In this document: positions 8,112 to 17,185 of the stretch, one piece after another
How positions within the stretch are numbered: the stretch's first letter is position 1
Layout: each line of letters opens with the position of its first letter
Assembly: GCA_945870865.1 (NCBI GenBank)
Contig: CAMBTO010000007.1
Coordinates: forward strand, 1-44,467
Reading direction: 5' to 3'
From: Klebsiella pneumoniae
GTDB taxonomy: Bacteria; Pseudomonadota; Gammaproteobacteria; Eutrophobiales; Eutrophobiaceae
Length of the DNA: 44,467 nt
The notes under the pieces: generated by a model
The model's input: the letters and a program-made list of their open reading frames with translations, nothing else
Told to the model about the DNA's origin: nothing
Database searches by the model: none
Program-made: the position numbers and the translations under genes

Positions 8112-9068
8112 TTAATAACGAACCAGCGCGGCGCCCCAGGCAAAACCGCCACCGATCGCTTCAAATAATAATAGTTGTCCCGGCTTGATCCGGCCATCAC
8201 GCACACCGGTATCGAGTGCCAGCGGTATTGAAGCGGCCGAGGTATTGCCATGCAATGGGACGGTCAGGATCACCTTGTCCATCGATAACATCAGCTTTTT
8301 GGCAGTCGCGGCGATAATACGCGCATTTGCCTGATGCGGCACCAGCCAGTCAATATCGGCCTTGGTCATACCGGTGCCGTTCAGGATGTCTTCGACGATC
8401 AGATCCATCGCATTGACGGCAAACTTGAATACATCACTGCCCTGCATACGGATAAATTTGTCATCACCGGTCCGGGACACGCCATTCGGGACTTCAAGCA
8501 TGTTCGCATAGGCACCGTTGGCGTGTAACAGCGTTGCATGGACACCCGGCTCGGTCGATGCCTGCAGAATAACCGCGCCCGCACCGTCACCAAACAGAAC
8601 GCAGGTGCTGCGATCAGTCCAGTCTATGATACGTGACAGGCAATCTGCACCGATAACCAGTACATTTTTTGCACTGCCTGACTTTATGAATTTGTCTGCC
8701 ACGGTCAGTGCATACACAAAACCGGAACACACGGCCTGCACATCAAACGCGGGGCAGGCATTATTGATTTGCAGCGCCCGTTGTAACAGACAGGCATTGC
8801 TCGGGAAAATCTGGTCGGGGGTGGAGGTGGCAAATACAATCAAATCGATCTGGTTCTTGTCGAGGTTTGCCTCTGCAAGCGCCCTTTTTGTCGCCTCGAC
8901 GGCCATATCACAGGTGGTCTCGTCGGGCCTCGCGATATGGCGTTCGCGGATACCGGTACGTTCCTGTATCCATTCATCAGACGTATCGACCAGTTGCTCC
9001 AGCTCGGCATTCAACATAATGCGCTCGGGCAGGTAGGAACCGGTGCCGGTGATTCTGGAATAGATCAC
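8112..9068 (-). CDS. fabH: 3-oxoacyl-ACP synthase III (KAS III)
   Basis: 318 residues. Starts fatty acid synthesis by condensing acetyl-CoA with malonyl-ACP. The triad is intact: C114 in QAVCSGF, H245 in VPHQANARI, N275 in HGNTSAAS. Start is GTG at 9068, overlapping the plsX stop (GTGA). The plsX-fabH-fabD-fabG order is E. coli-like; Pseudomonas aeruginosa lacks fabH at this site. Confidence 0.97.
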   Translation of the reverse strand: MIYSRITGTGSYLPERIMLNAELEQLVDTSDEWIQERTGIRERHIARPDETTCDMAVEATKRALAEANLDKNQIDLIVFATSTPDQIFPSNACLLQRALQINNACPAFDVQAVCSGFVYALTVADKFIKSGSAKNVLVIGADCLSRIIDWTDRSTCVLFGDGAGAVILQASTEPGVHATLLHANGAYANMLEVPNGVSRTGDDKFIRMQGSDVFKFAVNAMDLIVEDILNGTGMTKADIDWLVPHQANARIIAATAKKLMLSMDKVILTVPLHGNTSAASIPLALDTGVRDGRIKPGQLLLFEAIGGGFAWGAALVRY

Positions 9069-10090
9069 AATACAACATTCCCGTTCAGGTGGAGTTTTTC
9101 CAGTCGTGCCGAAATCCGCTCAATTACATCCATGTCCACTTCCTTGATGGCCTCTTCAATCGCGGTCGCAAACGAAATGCGATCAGCGCCGCCATGACTT
9201 TTCACTACGATACCACGCAGGCCCAGCAGACTGGCACCATTATAACCGCGGGGATCTATCTTGTTCTGGATCTTACGCAGTATCGGGATCGTCAGCAGCG
9301 CGGACAACTTGCCGTACAGCGAGCCAGAAAATTCTTTTTTCACATGGTATCCGACCAGTTTGGCAACGCCTTCACTGGCCTTCAGCGCCACATTGCCGGT
9401 AAAACCGTCGGTCACGATCACATCGACCTTGCCGGTAAAGATATCCGTGCCTTCGACGAAACCAATATAATTCAGATGACTATTCGTCAGCAATATCGCC
9501 GCCTGTTTGATCCTGTCATCCCCCTTGTTCTCCTCGGAGCCGACATTCAACAGGCCCACAGTGGGGTTTTCGATGTTCTCAACTGCGCTGGTCAACTCCG
9601 AACCCATAACCGCAAACTGGAACAATTGCTCCGAACTCGTATTGATATTTGCGCCGAGATCCAGCAGATGGGTATGCCCCTCAACACCGGGCATAATCGA
9701 ACAGATGGCCGGGCGGTCTATGCCCGGTAACATCTTCAGTACATAACGCGAAATCGCCATCAAGGCACCGGTATTACCGGCACTGACACAGGCATCTGCC
9801 TTGTCTTCCTTGACCATCTCGATGGCGATACGCATCGATGACTGCTTTTTGTTGCGCAAGGCGATTGAAGGCAACTCGTGCATCTCCACCACCTCGGGCG
9901 CATGCAGGATCTGCAGGCGCTCCGATTCGGACTGGCCAAGTTTGCGCAGTTCCTCCTGCAGACGATCCTGCTGACCAACCAGCGTCAGGTGCAGATTCGG
10001 GTGTCTGGCGAGTACCTGTATGGCGGCAGGAACCGTCTCGGACGGGCCGAAATCGCCGCCCATCGCATCTATTGCAATACGGTGAACCAA
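9065..10090 (-). CDS. plsX: Phosphate acyltransferase PlsX
   Basis: 341 residues. Makes acyl-phosphate from acyl-ACP for the PlsY route of phospholipid synthesis and sits at the membrane surface. AIDAMGGDFGP near the N-terminus is diagnostic. The start is TTG at 10090: no ATG or GTG is available in frame before MVHRIAIDAMGGDFG, and no clear Shine-Dalgarno is seen in the 93-base gap after rpmF. The TTG choice is inferred from alignment to the family. Confidence 0.95.
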   Translation of the reverse strand: MVHRIAIDAMGGDFGPSETVPAAIQVLARHPNLHLTLVGQQDRLQEELRKLGQSESERLQILHAPEVVEMHELPSIALRNKKQSSMRIAIEMVKEDKADACVSAGNTGALMAISRYVLKMLPGIDRPAICSIMPGVEGHTHLLDLGANINTSSEQLFQFAVMGSELTSAVENIENPTVGLLNVGSEENKGDDRIKQAAILLTNSHLNYIGFVEGTDIFTGKVDVIVTDGFTGNVALKASEGVAKLVGYHVKKEFSGSLYGKLSALLTIPILRKIQNKIDPRGYNGASLLGLRGIVVKSHGGADRISFATAIEEAIKEVDMDVIERISARLEKLHLNGNVVL

Positions 10091-10183
10091 GGTCAGTATG
10101 CCCGGGAACAGGTTACGAGTACGTAAGCTGACACCTGCTGGCAGGCATCTTCATCGAATGGAAAAATCAAACGTGCCTGCGGC

Positions 10184-10369
10184 TTATTCCGTCTCTTCCT
10201 TATTCTCGATTACCTTGCGGCCACGATAATAACCGTCCTTGCTCACATGGTGACGTCTGTGTATCCCACCGGTGGTTGGTTCAACGGACAGTTCAGGCGA
10301 GGTCAGTGCATCATGCGCACGGCGCATCCCTCTTCTGGAAACTGATTTTTTGGACTTTTGTACTGCCAT
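10184..10369 (-). CDS. rpmF: 50S ribosomal protein L32
   Basis: 61 residues, very basic. The start [20 protein letters not shown] matches the bL32 family. It lacks the CxxC/CxxC zinc ribbon of the zinc-binding L32 form, as in E. coli. Located between yceD and plsX in the standard yceD-rpmF-plsX-fab operon. Confidence 0.97.
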   Translation of the reverse strand: MAVQKSKKSVSRRGMRRAHDALTSPELSVEPTTGGIHRRHHVSKDGYYRGRKVIENKEETE

Positions 10370-10390
10370 GGCGTTAATCTCTCCTGAAAA

Positions 10391-10897
10391 TTATGGTTTA
10401 CCCGTCTTTAAACTCTTTAAAACAGCAAACGTATTCTGTTTCTTTACCGTAAGCTCACTGACCAGCTCCGCTGCCGGGCAAGCGGAACGATCATGTACCG
10501 GCGCAAAAGGCATCGCCAGTAACAACTCCTCTTCTATCAGCCGGATTAGCGGAATCCTGTGCTCATCGGCCACAACCAGCTCCAGCATCTCCGGCAACAT
10601 ATCTATCTGCTGCTGGTCATCAATTACGCCCACCAGGATCGGACTTTGCAGTTTTAGCGGCATCTCATTCAGACAACGCTGACATATCACTGTCAAATCG
10701 GTGGATAATTCACCGGTAATTGTAACGATGCCCATGTCATCCTTGTTAAAGGCCAGGTCAAAACAGACCGAGCCGTCCCGATTCAGGATTAAATCACTGA
10801 TTCGGTCCAGTTGCGTAAACTGCAACTGGCCAGACAAACGTTCACCAGAATCCGTAAGTTTCGCAGGTTCTATTATTAAAGGCAGGTCAGGACACAT
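10391..10897 (-). CDS. yceD: YceD/DUF177 family protein (23S rRNA accumulation protein)
   Basis: Start taken at ATG 10897 (MCPDLPLIIEPAKL), 168 residues. An upstream in-frame TTG at 10936 would add 13 residues, but that TTG is also the first three bases of a perfect -35 box (TTGACA), so it is unlikely to be translated. The family motif C-x-x-C-L (CQRCL) is present. YceD is linked to 23S rRNA accumulation and is co-transcribed with rpmF. It is the first gene of the lipid operon and is transcribed divergently from maf. Confidence 0.88.
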   Translation of the reverse strand: MCPDLPLIIEPAKLTDSGERLSGQLQFTQLDRISDLILNRDGSVCFDLAFNKDDMGIVTITGELSTDLTVICQRCLNEMPLKLQSPILVGVIDDQQQIDMLPEMLELVVADEHRIPLIRLIEEELLLAMPFAPVHDRSACPAAELVSELTVKKQNTFAVLKSLKTGKP

Positions 10898-10907
10898 CAG
10901 GCGGTGA

Positions 10908-10936
10908 AGTTTAGCTATACACGTATTGGCTGTCAA
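10908..10936 (-). promoter_or_regulatory. Sigma-70 promoter of yceD-rpmF-plsX-fab
   Basis: On the minus strand a perfect TTGACA (10936-10931), a 17-base spacer and TAAACT (10913-10908). Transcription would begin about 10901, leaving only about three bases before the preferred yceD ATG at 10897, i.e. a nearly leaderless message. Confidence 0.6.
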
Positions 10937-10998
10937 AGAGTTCGACTGTATTTAAACTATTGACTTGACAGTAAATTACAGCTTGCGATGATGAATGT

Positions 10999-11586
10999 AT
11001 GTCTGAATCGCCGAAAATCGTGCTCGCCTCGTCCTCACCGTACCGCAAGACACTGCTGGAACGCCTGTGTATTCCTTTCGAAACAACCAGTCCGGAGGTG
11101 GACGAAAGCCCAATTCCCGGTGAAAGCCAGGAACAACTGGTCATCCGACTCGCCTGCCTGAAGGCCGAGGCAGTGGCAAAATCCTGGTCGGATGCGCTGA
11201 TTATCGGTTCGGATCAGGTGGCAGTCCTTGGCGATACCGTGCTCGGCAAACCGGGCACCCGGGCAAATGCGCTAAAACAATTGCAATCGATGCGCGGCAA
11301 TTCGGTCTTCTTCCTGACCGGTCTGTGCCTGCTGAACGTCGCCACACAGAACCGCCAGACTGAGCTCGTCCGTTACGAGGTCGAATTTCGTGATTTCGAC
11401 GATTCCGAGATTGAACGCTATCTGGATCGGGATGAACCCTACAACTGCGCCGGCAGCTTCAAGTCCGAACAACTGGGTATCGCCCTGATGCGCCGCATGC
11501 AGGGTGAGGACCCGACCGCCTTGATAGGCCTGCCGCTGATCCGGCTGGCGGAAATGTTACGCCAGGAAGGCTTCCAGCTTCCTTGA
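10999..11586 (+). CDS. Maf/YceF family nucleoside triphosphate pyrophosphatase
   Basis: 195 residues. Maf-fold house-cleaning enzyme; the YceF branch hydrolyses m7GTP. Family motifs are SSSPYRKTLLERL at 11-23, PEVDESP at 32-38, catalytic D72 in GSDQVAV, and CAGSFKSE. It resembles E. coli YceF more than the dTTP-specific YhdE. It is read divergently from yceD. TTGACA at 10965-10970 with a poor -10 would place transcription at or next to the ATG, and no Shine-Dalgarno is obvious. Confidence 0.93.
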   Translation: MSESPKIVLASSSPYRKTLLERLCIPFETTSPEVDESPIPGESQEQLVIRLACLKAEAVAKSWSDALIIGSDQVAVLGDTVLGKPGTRANALKQLQSMRGNSVFFLTGLCLLNVATQNRQTELVRYEVEFRDFDDSEIERYLDRDEPYNCAGSFKSEQLGIALMRRMQGEDPTALIGLPLIRLAEMLRQEGFQLP

Positions 11587-11614
11587 AGCTACATTAACTC
11601 TATATCTTAACTAT

Positions 11615-12583
11615 CTATTTTATATTGATATTTAAATTTTCAAGTATCAGCTGACTGGCGCTGGCACCGAGTCCGCGGGCAAAGCGGTCCAGATAGTCCG
11701 GCTTATAGCTGAAATTGACGATATCCTCGGCCCCGATCACCTCGCGTGCCACATAACTAGAGCTGCCAAGTTCATCGACCAGGCCGAGTTCGAGCGCTTT
11801 CTCGCCGGTCCAGATAAGGCCACTGAAGATGTTCGCGTCCTCTTTCAACCGGTCGCCCCGACCCTTTCTGACCACGGCCTTGAACTGCTCATAGATGTCA
11901 TTCAGCATATTGTCGACATGGGCGAGCTCATCCTCTTTCAGCGGGGCAAACGGGTCCATAAACGCCTTGTTCTCGCCCGCATGCCTGACCCGACGCTCTA
12001 TACCCAGCTTCGATATCGTGTCAACAAACCCGAAACCGGCCATGATCACGCCTATAGAACCAACCAGACTGGCCTTGTCCGCGTAGATCTTCTCGGTCGC
12101 GCTGGCGATGTAGTAACCCCCGGATGCGCAGATATCACTGATAACCGCATATACAGGAATATCGGGATACTCGGTGCGCAGGCGGAAGATTTCGTCATTA
12201 ATATAGCCGGACTGGACGGGACTGCCCCCCGGACTGTTGATACGCAGGATGACGCCTGCCGTATTATGGTCCTTGAACGCGGCGCGGAGGCCGGAAATGA
12301 TATTGTCTGCACTGGCATCGGACCCGGCTCCGATCTCGCCGCTGACCTCGATCAGGGCCGTATGTTTGTCACCGCCGATTCCGGATTTACCGAAACCCGT
12401 CTGTCCGGACAGGTAAATAGCAAAAAATCCGAATACATACAGTGCCATCAGAAACCTGAAAAAGATGCCCCAGCGCCGGGCGCATTTCTGTTCCTTCAGA
12501 AACTCCCGTGCAATCTCGGAAGAGAGCGACTGTTCAAAGGAAGTGGCTGAGGGTTTCGTGGTTGCATCATCATGGTCTGTCAT
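11615..12583 (-). CDS. sppA: Signal peptide peptidase SppA, short form
   Basis: 322 residues, the single-domain (36K) form of this inner-membrane serine protease that degrades cleaved signal peptides. A cytoplasmic N-terminus is followed by one membrane segment (about 39-58). The Ser-Lys dyad is visible as S154 in CASGGYYIA and K206 in AGENKAFMDPF, 52 residues apart as in B. subtilis SppA. It converges with maf (28 bases apart) and starts 2 bases after the HAD gene ends. Confidence 0.93.
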   Translation of the reverse strand: MTDHDDATTKPSATSFEQSLSSEIAREFLKEQKCARRWGIFFRFLMALYVFGFFAIYLSGQTGFGKSGIGGDKHTALIEVSGEIGAGSDASADNIISGLRAAFKDHNTAGVILRINSPGGSPVQSGYINDEIFRLRTEYPDIPVYAVISDICASGGYYIASATEKIYADKASLVGSIGVIMAGFGFVDTISKLGIERRVRHAGENKAFMDPFAPLKEDELAHVDNMLNDIYEQFKAVVRKGRGDRLKEDANIFSGLIWTGEKALELGLVDELGSSSYVAREVIGAEDIVNFSYKPDYLDRFARGLGASASQLILENLNINIK

Positions 12584-12585
12584 GG

Positions 12586-13254
12586 TTATTCTTCCTCGTC
12601 TGTTTGGTTATTCAGCCACACCGGCAGTTCATCCATGTGGTCCAGTTTGGTCAATGGCTTGTATTCAAGCAGTGTATGCAATGGCTGTGCCCCGTAACTG
12701 ACGGCTATCGAACCGACGCTGGCATTTATCGCCATCTGCAAATCATGATGACTGTCCCCTATCATCAGCGACCGCCATGGTTCCACATCCAGTGCCTGCA
12801 TGATTTCCAGCAACATTTGTGGATGTGGTTTGGAAATAGTTTCATCGGCACAGCGGCTGGTATGGAAATAGTCTTTAATACCGGTCTCGGTGAAGACCCG
12901 CTCCAGTCCGCGTCGGCTCTTGCCGGTCGCCACCGCCAGCAGATAACCGGACTCACGCAACTGCGCCAGAGTATCGCGCACGCCCGGGAATAATACGGTA
13001 TTACCCTGGGTGGCAAGCAGGTAATTCTGGCCGTAATGCGTGACCATCTCCCGGCATAACTTCTCTTCAACGTCAGGATACAGTGCACGCGCGGCCTCAT
13101 ACATGCCCAACCCGATAATCGCCCGGATCTGTTCCGGGGTCCGGACTGGCAACTGCACAGCATCGATGGCGGCCTCCATGGCGGTCACGATATGGTGTAC
13201 CGAATCTGCGACCGTACCATCCCAGTCAAATACCAGCAGATTATAACGGGCCAT
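12586..13254 (-). CDS. HAD-superfamily phosphatase (Gph-like)
   Basis: 222 residues from ATG 13254; a TTG one codon earlier is also possible, but the ATG forms a TGATG overlap with the rluC stop. HAD motifs are I, D-W-D-G-T-V (D10, D12); II, VATGKS; III, the Lys of SKPHPQM; and IV, MIGDSHHDLQMA. The helical cap insertion is typical of the phosphoglycolate phosphatase/beta-phosphoglucomutase group. The equivalent gene in Pseudomonas lies at the same place between rluC and sppA. The substrate is not known. Confidence 0.9.
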   Translation of the reverse strand: MARYNLLVFDWDGTVADSVHHIVTAMEAAIDAVQLPVRTPEQIRAIIGLGMYEAARALYPDVEEKLCREMVTHYGQNYLLATQGNTVLFPGVRDTLAQLRESGYLLAVATGKSRRGLERVFTETGIKDYFHTSRCADETISKPHPQMLLEIMQALDVEPWRSLMIGDSHHDLQMAINASVGSIAVSYGAQPLHTLLEYKPLTKLDHMDELPVWLNNQTDEEE

Positions 13255-14240
13255 CAATTTGCAGTACGTTCGTAAAGACGGACAAAGTCTTCAAGCTCCG
13301 CCGGCAACGGCGCCTTGATTTGCAGCGGTTTATTGCCTTCTATCGCTGGCAACCGGACCGAGGCGGCGTGAAGGAACAGGTGTTTCAGACCGGCACGGCT
13401 GATCTTGCGGTTAAACTCTCGCTCGCCATATTTGTCATCACCGGCCACTGGATGGCCGATCGAGGCGGAATGGACCCGGATCTGGTGGGTACGGCCGGTG
13501 CGGATCAGCACATCAACCAGCGTGGTATCCTTAATAATGCGTACCGGCCGAAACTCGGTGGAGGCGGCCTTACCTTCCGGGCTGATGCCGGTCAGCCGTT
13601 CACCTGACTTCCGGATACTGCGTTCCAGCGGCTGGTCCACATCAACCACCGCCTGTGACAGCTTGCCCTTTAAAAGTGCGATATAACGCTTGCTGATCGT
13701 CCCGGTCTTGAAACACTGCTGCAGGGCAGTCAGATAGCGCAGATTCTTGCTGATCAGCAACACACCGGAGGTCTCCCGATCCAGACGGTGAACCAGTTGC
13801 AGACTGGTCGCCTGATCCGGGCGCAGGATCCGGAGCAGTTCGATGACGCCAAAGCTCCGACCGCTGCCACTATGGACGACCAGGCCGGACGGCTTATTCA
13901 ATACCAGCAGATTGGCATCCTCATGAATGACCGTATGGCGGATCATGTCGAGCAGATAGTCGCGAGGGGTTAATACCGGGCTGGCCTGCTCATCAATGGA
14001 GACCGGTGGGATACGCACCTCCTCCCCCTGCTGCAGGCGGTAGCCCTGTTTGATGCGTTTGCCGTCGACCCTGACCTCGCCACGCCTGAGCATCTGGTAG
14101 ATTCGCGACTTCGGGATGTCACCAAGCTCACTGGTAAGAAAGTTGTCGATACGACGGCCGGACTGCTCCTCGCTGACTTTAATGTGACGTACCGGGTGGC
14201 GTTTGACGGGGTTTAGAGGTGGGTCTGATCGAGTTTCCAT
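13254..14240 (-). CDS. rluC: 23S rRNA pseudouridine synthase RluC
   Basis: 328 residues. An N-terminal S4 RNA-binding domain (about 29-85) is followed by the RluA-type pseudouridine synthase core, with catalytic D154 in HRLDRETSGV. Expected to modify 23S rRNA positions 955, 2504 and 2580 (E. coli numbering), on family knowledge. It is divergent from rne across 373 bases, as in many gammaproteobacteria. Confidence 0.94.
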   Translation of the reverse strand: METRSDPPLNPVKRHPVRHIKVSEEQSGRRIDNFLTSELGDIPKSRIYQMLRRGEVRVDGKRIKQGYRLQQGEEVRIPPVSIDEQASPVLTPRDYLLDMIRHTVIHEDANLLVLNKPSGLVVHSGSGRSFGVIELLRILRPDQATSLQLVHRLDRETSGVLLISKNLRYLTALQQCFKTGTISKRYIALLKGKLSQAVVDVDQPLERSIRKSGERLTGISPEGKAASTEFRPVRIIKDTTLVDVLIRTGRTHQIRVHSASIGHPVAGDDKYGEREFNRKISRAGLKHLFLHAASVRLPAIEGNKPLQIKAPLPAELEDFVRLYERTAN

Positions 14241-14292
14241 TGATGCAGTATAACAACATTGATATATTAGCGTCTCCGGAACAAGTAGGATC

Positions 14293-14322
14293 TTGGGTCG
14301 GATTGTTCGGTAACTGTATAAA
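14293..14322 (+). promoter_or_regulatory. Candidate promoter of rne
   Basis: TTGGGT (14293-14298), 18 bases, then TATAAA (14317-14322). It would start transcription near 14329 and leave a leader of roughly 285 bases before the rne ATG. Confidence 0.4.
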
Positions 14323-14328
14323 ATGTGC

Positions 14329-14613
14329 TCTTCTGCTGGCCTGGAGCAGGCAAACTAATACGGATCGGGGGAAACAACAAGTTTACTTACCCGCCTTTTC
14401 GTCCCTTCGCCCAGAGAGCATCCCGAAGTTGGCTGTTATAAAACAAAATTATGGATTCCGTACAGGTTGTTATGGTAGCGGAATCCGGGCACCGGGTTAA
14501 CCGGTAATAGAATTACATGCGTTGCTACGGCAAGGCCACAAGTCAATTGCTGTCATGACCTGACTGGCTTCTGTTGGAACATTAGCTATACGCATATACA
14601 AAGGACATAAATA
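14329..14613 (+). promoter_or_regulatory. Long structured 5' leader of rne
   Basis: No gene is seen in this stretch. Stem-loops are visible: CTGCT/AGCAG (14333-14349), an 8-bp stem GGATTCCG/CGGAATCC with an 18-base loop (14453-14486), and ACCGG/CCGGT (14491-14505). E. coli rne also has a long leader through which RNase E controls its own mRNA; a similar role here is inference from position and structure. The leader ends in AAGGA eight bases before the ATG. Confidence 0.4.
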
Positions 14614-17076
14614 ATGAAGAGAATGTTGATTAACGCAACTCAACCGGAAGAGTTGCGAGTTGCCCTCGTTGATGGGCAGCGGTTGTACGATCTGGATATC
14701 GAATCGACCAAACGGGAACAAAAGAAGTCAAATATCTATAAGTGCCGGGTCGTCCGGGTCGAACAAAGTCTGGAAGCAGCCTTTGTTGATTACGGGTCTG
14801 AACGCCACGGGTTTCTCTCCTTCAAGGAGATTGCCTTTCCACTGGTCGAGGAAGGTGCAGAAGAGAGCAAGGGTCGCGTAAACGTCAAGGAGAGGCTTAA
14901 GGTCGGCCAGGAATTCATCGTCCAGGTCGAAAAGGAAGAGCGTGGCAACAAGGGTGCGGCACTTACCTCGTTTATCAGTCTGGCTGGTCGATATCTGGTA
15001 CTGATGCCGAACAATCCGCGTGCCGGTGGGGTATCCCGTCAGATCGAGGGCAATGACCGGGCCGAGGCCCGCGAGGCGATGAGTTCGCTTGAGGTGCCTG
15101 AAGGTATGGGCTTTATCCTGCGCACGGCCGGTGTTGGCAAGAGCACAGAAGAGCTGCAATGGGACCTGAACTACCTGCTCAGCCTATGGGACGCCATTGA
15201 TAAATCCTCTAAAGACCGACCTGCACCGTTCCTGATTTACCAGGAAAGTGATGTGGTCATTCGCGCCATCCGCGATTACCTGCGTAAAGACATCGCCGAG
15301 ATTTGGGTCGACGATAAGGATGTGCATGCCCGCGCGGTCGAATTCATGACCCAGGTGATGCCGCAAAACCTGTTCAAGCTGAAGCAGTACAAGGAAGTCG
15401 ACCCGCTGTTTAACCGTTACCAGATCGAAGGCCAGATCGAGAGTGCGTATTCCCGCGAGGTTAAATTACCCTCCGGTGGATCACTCAGCATCGACCATAC
15501 CGAGGCGCTGATCTCGATTGATATCAACTCTGCGCGCTCAACCGCCGGTGTCGACATCGAGGAAACGGCCGCCAATACGAATCTCGAAGCCGCCGATGAA
15601 ATCGCGAGACAATTAAGACTGCGCGATCTGGGTGGTCTGATCGTGATCGACTTTATCGACATGATGAGTAACCGTAACCAGCGTGATGTTGAAGAGCGTC
15701 TGAAAGAGGCCTTGAAGATCGACCGCGCCAGGGTGCAGGTGGGACGTATCTCCCGCTTTGGCCTGCTGGAAATGTCCAGACAGCGCCTGCGTCCCTCGCT
15801 CGGTGAATCGACCCACCTGACATGCCCGCGCTGCAGCGGCAGTGGCACAATACGTAATGTGGAATCGCTCGCCCTTTCCATCCTGCGTATTATCGAGGAA
15901 GAAGCCATCAAGGATATGACCGGCAAGGTTGTTGCCCGACTGCCGGTACAAACCGCTACCTTCCTGCTGAATGAAAAGCGCAAGACGATTATGGACATCG
16001 AACAACGTCTGGATGTGCAGATCATTATTGTGGCGAACCCGGACATGCAAACACCGCATTTTGATGTACAGCGAGTACGCTTGTCAGATGCCGAGTTTAA
16101 TGCGAACAAGAAGCCTAGCTACGAGTTGAATGAGGAGAAATCCCCGGACAGCATCACCGCCTTTGCCCAGAGCCCGGCCCCGCCACGCGAGGCACCGGCC
16201 GTACAGCATGTGGCACATGACCGTCCTGCCCCACCTGTGGCTGTGGCAGAAAAACCGGCAGAGGCGATCCCGGGTATGGGCTTCCTCAGCCGAATTTTCG
16301 GTAAATTATTGAAACCAGCAGCGGAAACCCCGGCCGCTGTAAAACCGGCTACACCGGAGGCCAGGCCATCACAGAACAGATCCGGCCAGTCACAGGGTCA
16401 GGGTAATAATCGTCGCCGCAAGCCCGGTGGCGGTGATCGCAACCAGCCGCGACCACCACGGAATAATGAAGGCAATGCCGGTGGCCGTCCACAACAGCAA
16501 AAAGGACAACAGCAAAAACGCGGTCCACAGGACGGCAATAAACAGGATGCGAATCGACCTGAAGGCAATCAGGCAGAGGCTAACCCTCCTGAAGGTGCCA
16601 AACCGGAGGGTAGTCGTCCGGAAAGTGGTAATCGCAATCGCCGGAATAACCAGCAACAGGGTGGCCCCCGACCACAGGGCGGTCAGCGTAATCGTCGACC
16701 GGACCAGGAGCGCGGTCCTCGACCTGAGCGTGGTGATAATGCCCAGGCAAACAATGCGGCCACTACCGCAACAGATCAGGCAGCCGTTCCCAGGGAAGAC
16801 CATCAGCCGGCACACAGTTCACCAGCACAGGCATCGGCACCGATCAGCCATAACGTTGAGACGAGCGCACCCGTGCAGCAGGCAGTAGAACGTCAGCAGT
16901 ACAGTGAACCGGTAGCTGTCGTAGTTTCACAGGCACCTCCCCGCGTAGAGACAGTCCAGGCCGCGCCAGTGGTTGAGGAAGTCCGACGTCCTGTACAGGA
17001 ACGACCTGTTGAACCCGTCGCGCCGCGTCCTGCCCCGACCGAGGTGGTAGAACATGTCCGACCGGCGATTGAGTAG
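14614..17076 (+). CDS. rne: Ribonuclease E
   Basis: 820 residues. Endonuclease that starts mRNA decay and processes rRNA and tRNA. S1 domain at about 39-125. Catalytic D303 (SIDINSAR) and D346 (VIDFIDMM) fall at the same numbers as in E. coli. Zn-link cysteines C404 and C407 (CPRC) join subunits. After about 510 the protein is low-complexity and rich in Pro, Gln, Asn, Arg and Gly. It contains a likely amphipathic membrane-anchoring helix, [15 protein letters not shown] (about 554-568), and an Arg-rich region (about 585-720) suited to RNA binding. The tail is shorter than in E. coli (1061 residues), and partner-binding sites for other degradosome proteins cannot be recognised. Confidence 0.97.
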   Translation: MKRMLINATQPEELRVALVDGQRLYDLDIESTKREQKKSNIYKCRVVRVEQSLEAAFVDYGSERHGFLSFKEIAFPLVEEGAEESKGRVNVKERLKVGQEFIVQVEKEERGNKGAALTSFISLAGRYLVLMPNNPRAGGVSRQIEGNDRAEAREAMSSLEVPEGMGFILRTAGVGKSTEELQWDLNYLLSLWDAIDKSSKDRPAPFLIYQESDVVIRAIRDYLRKDIAEIWVDDKDVHARAVEFMTQVMPQNLFKLKQYKEVDPLFNRYQIEGQIESAYSREVKLPSGGSLSIDHTEALISIDINSARSTAGVDIEETAANTNLEAADEIARQLRLRDLGGLIVIDFIDMMSNRNQRDVEERLKEALKIDRARVQVGRISRFGLLEMSRQRLRPSLGESTHLTCPRCSGSGTIRNVESLALSILRIIEEEAIKDMTGKVVARLPVQTATFLLNEKRKTIMDIEQRLDVQIIIVANPDMQTPHFDVQRVRLSDAEFNANKKPSYELNEEKSPDSITAFAQSPAPPREAPAVQHVAHDRPAPPVAVAEKPAEAIPGMGFLSRIFGKLLKPAAETPAAVKPATPEARPSQNRSGQSQGQGNNRRRKPGGGDRNQPRPPRNNEGNAGGRPQQQKGQQQKRGPQDGNKQDANRPEGNQAEANPPEGAKPEGSRPESGNRNRRNNQQQGGPRPQGGQRNRRPDQERGPRPERGDNAQANNAATTATDQAAVPREDHQPAHSSPAQASAPISHNVETSAPVQQAVERQQYSEPVAVVVSQAPPRVETVQAAPVVEEVRRPVQERPVEPVAPRPAPTEVVEHVRPAIE

Positions 17077-17140
17077 CGAGGATGCCCCGGTCCGTCACGA
17101 ACCTGCCGGCGACAGCGACCAGTCCATCTCGTAAACCAAC

Positions 17141-17174
17141 CCGGGGATAGTCCGCTGCGGCGGATTATCCCCGG
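17141..17174. terminator. Strong hairpin between convergent rne and prfC
   Basis: A 15-bp stem (one G-T pair) with a TGCG tetraloop: CCGGGGATAGTCCGC (17141-17155) against 17160-17174. It lies between the two convergent stop codons and could terminate both transcripts, though neither side has a clean T-run, so it may instead protect the 3' ends. Confidence 0.65.
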
Positions 17175-17185
17175 CACTTCATCTG

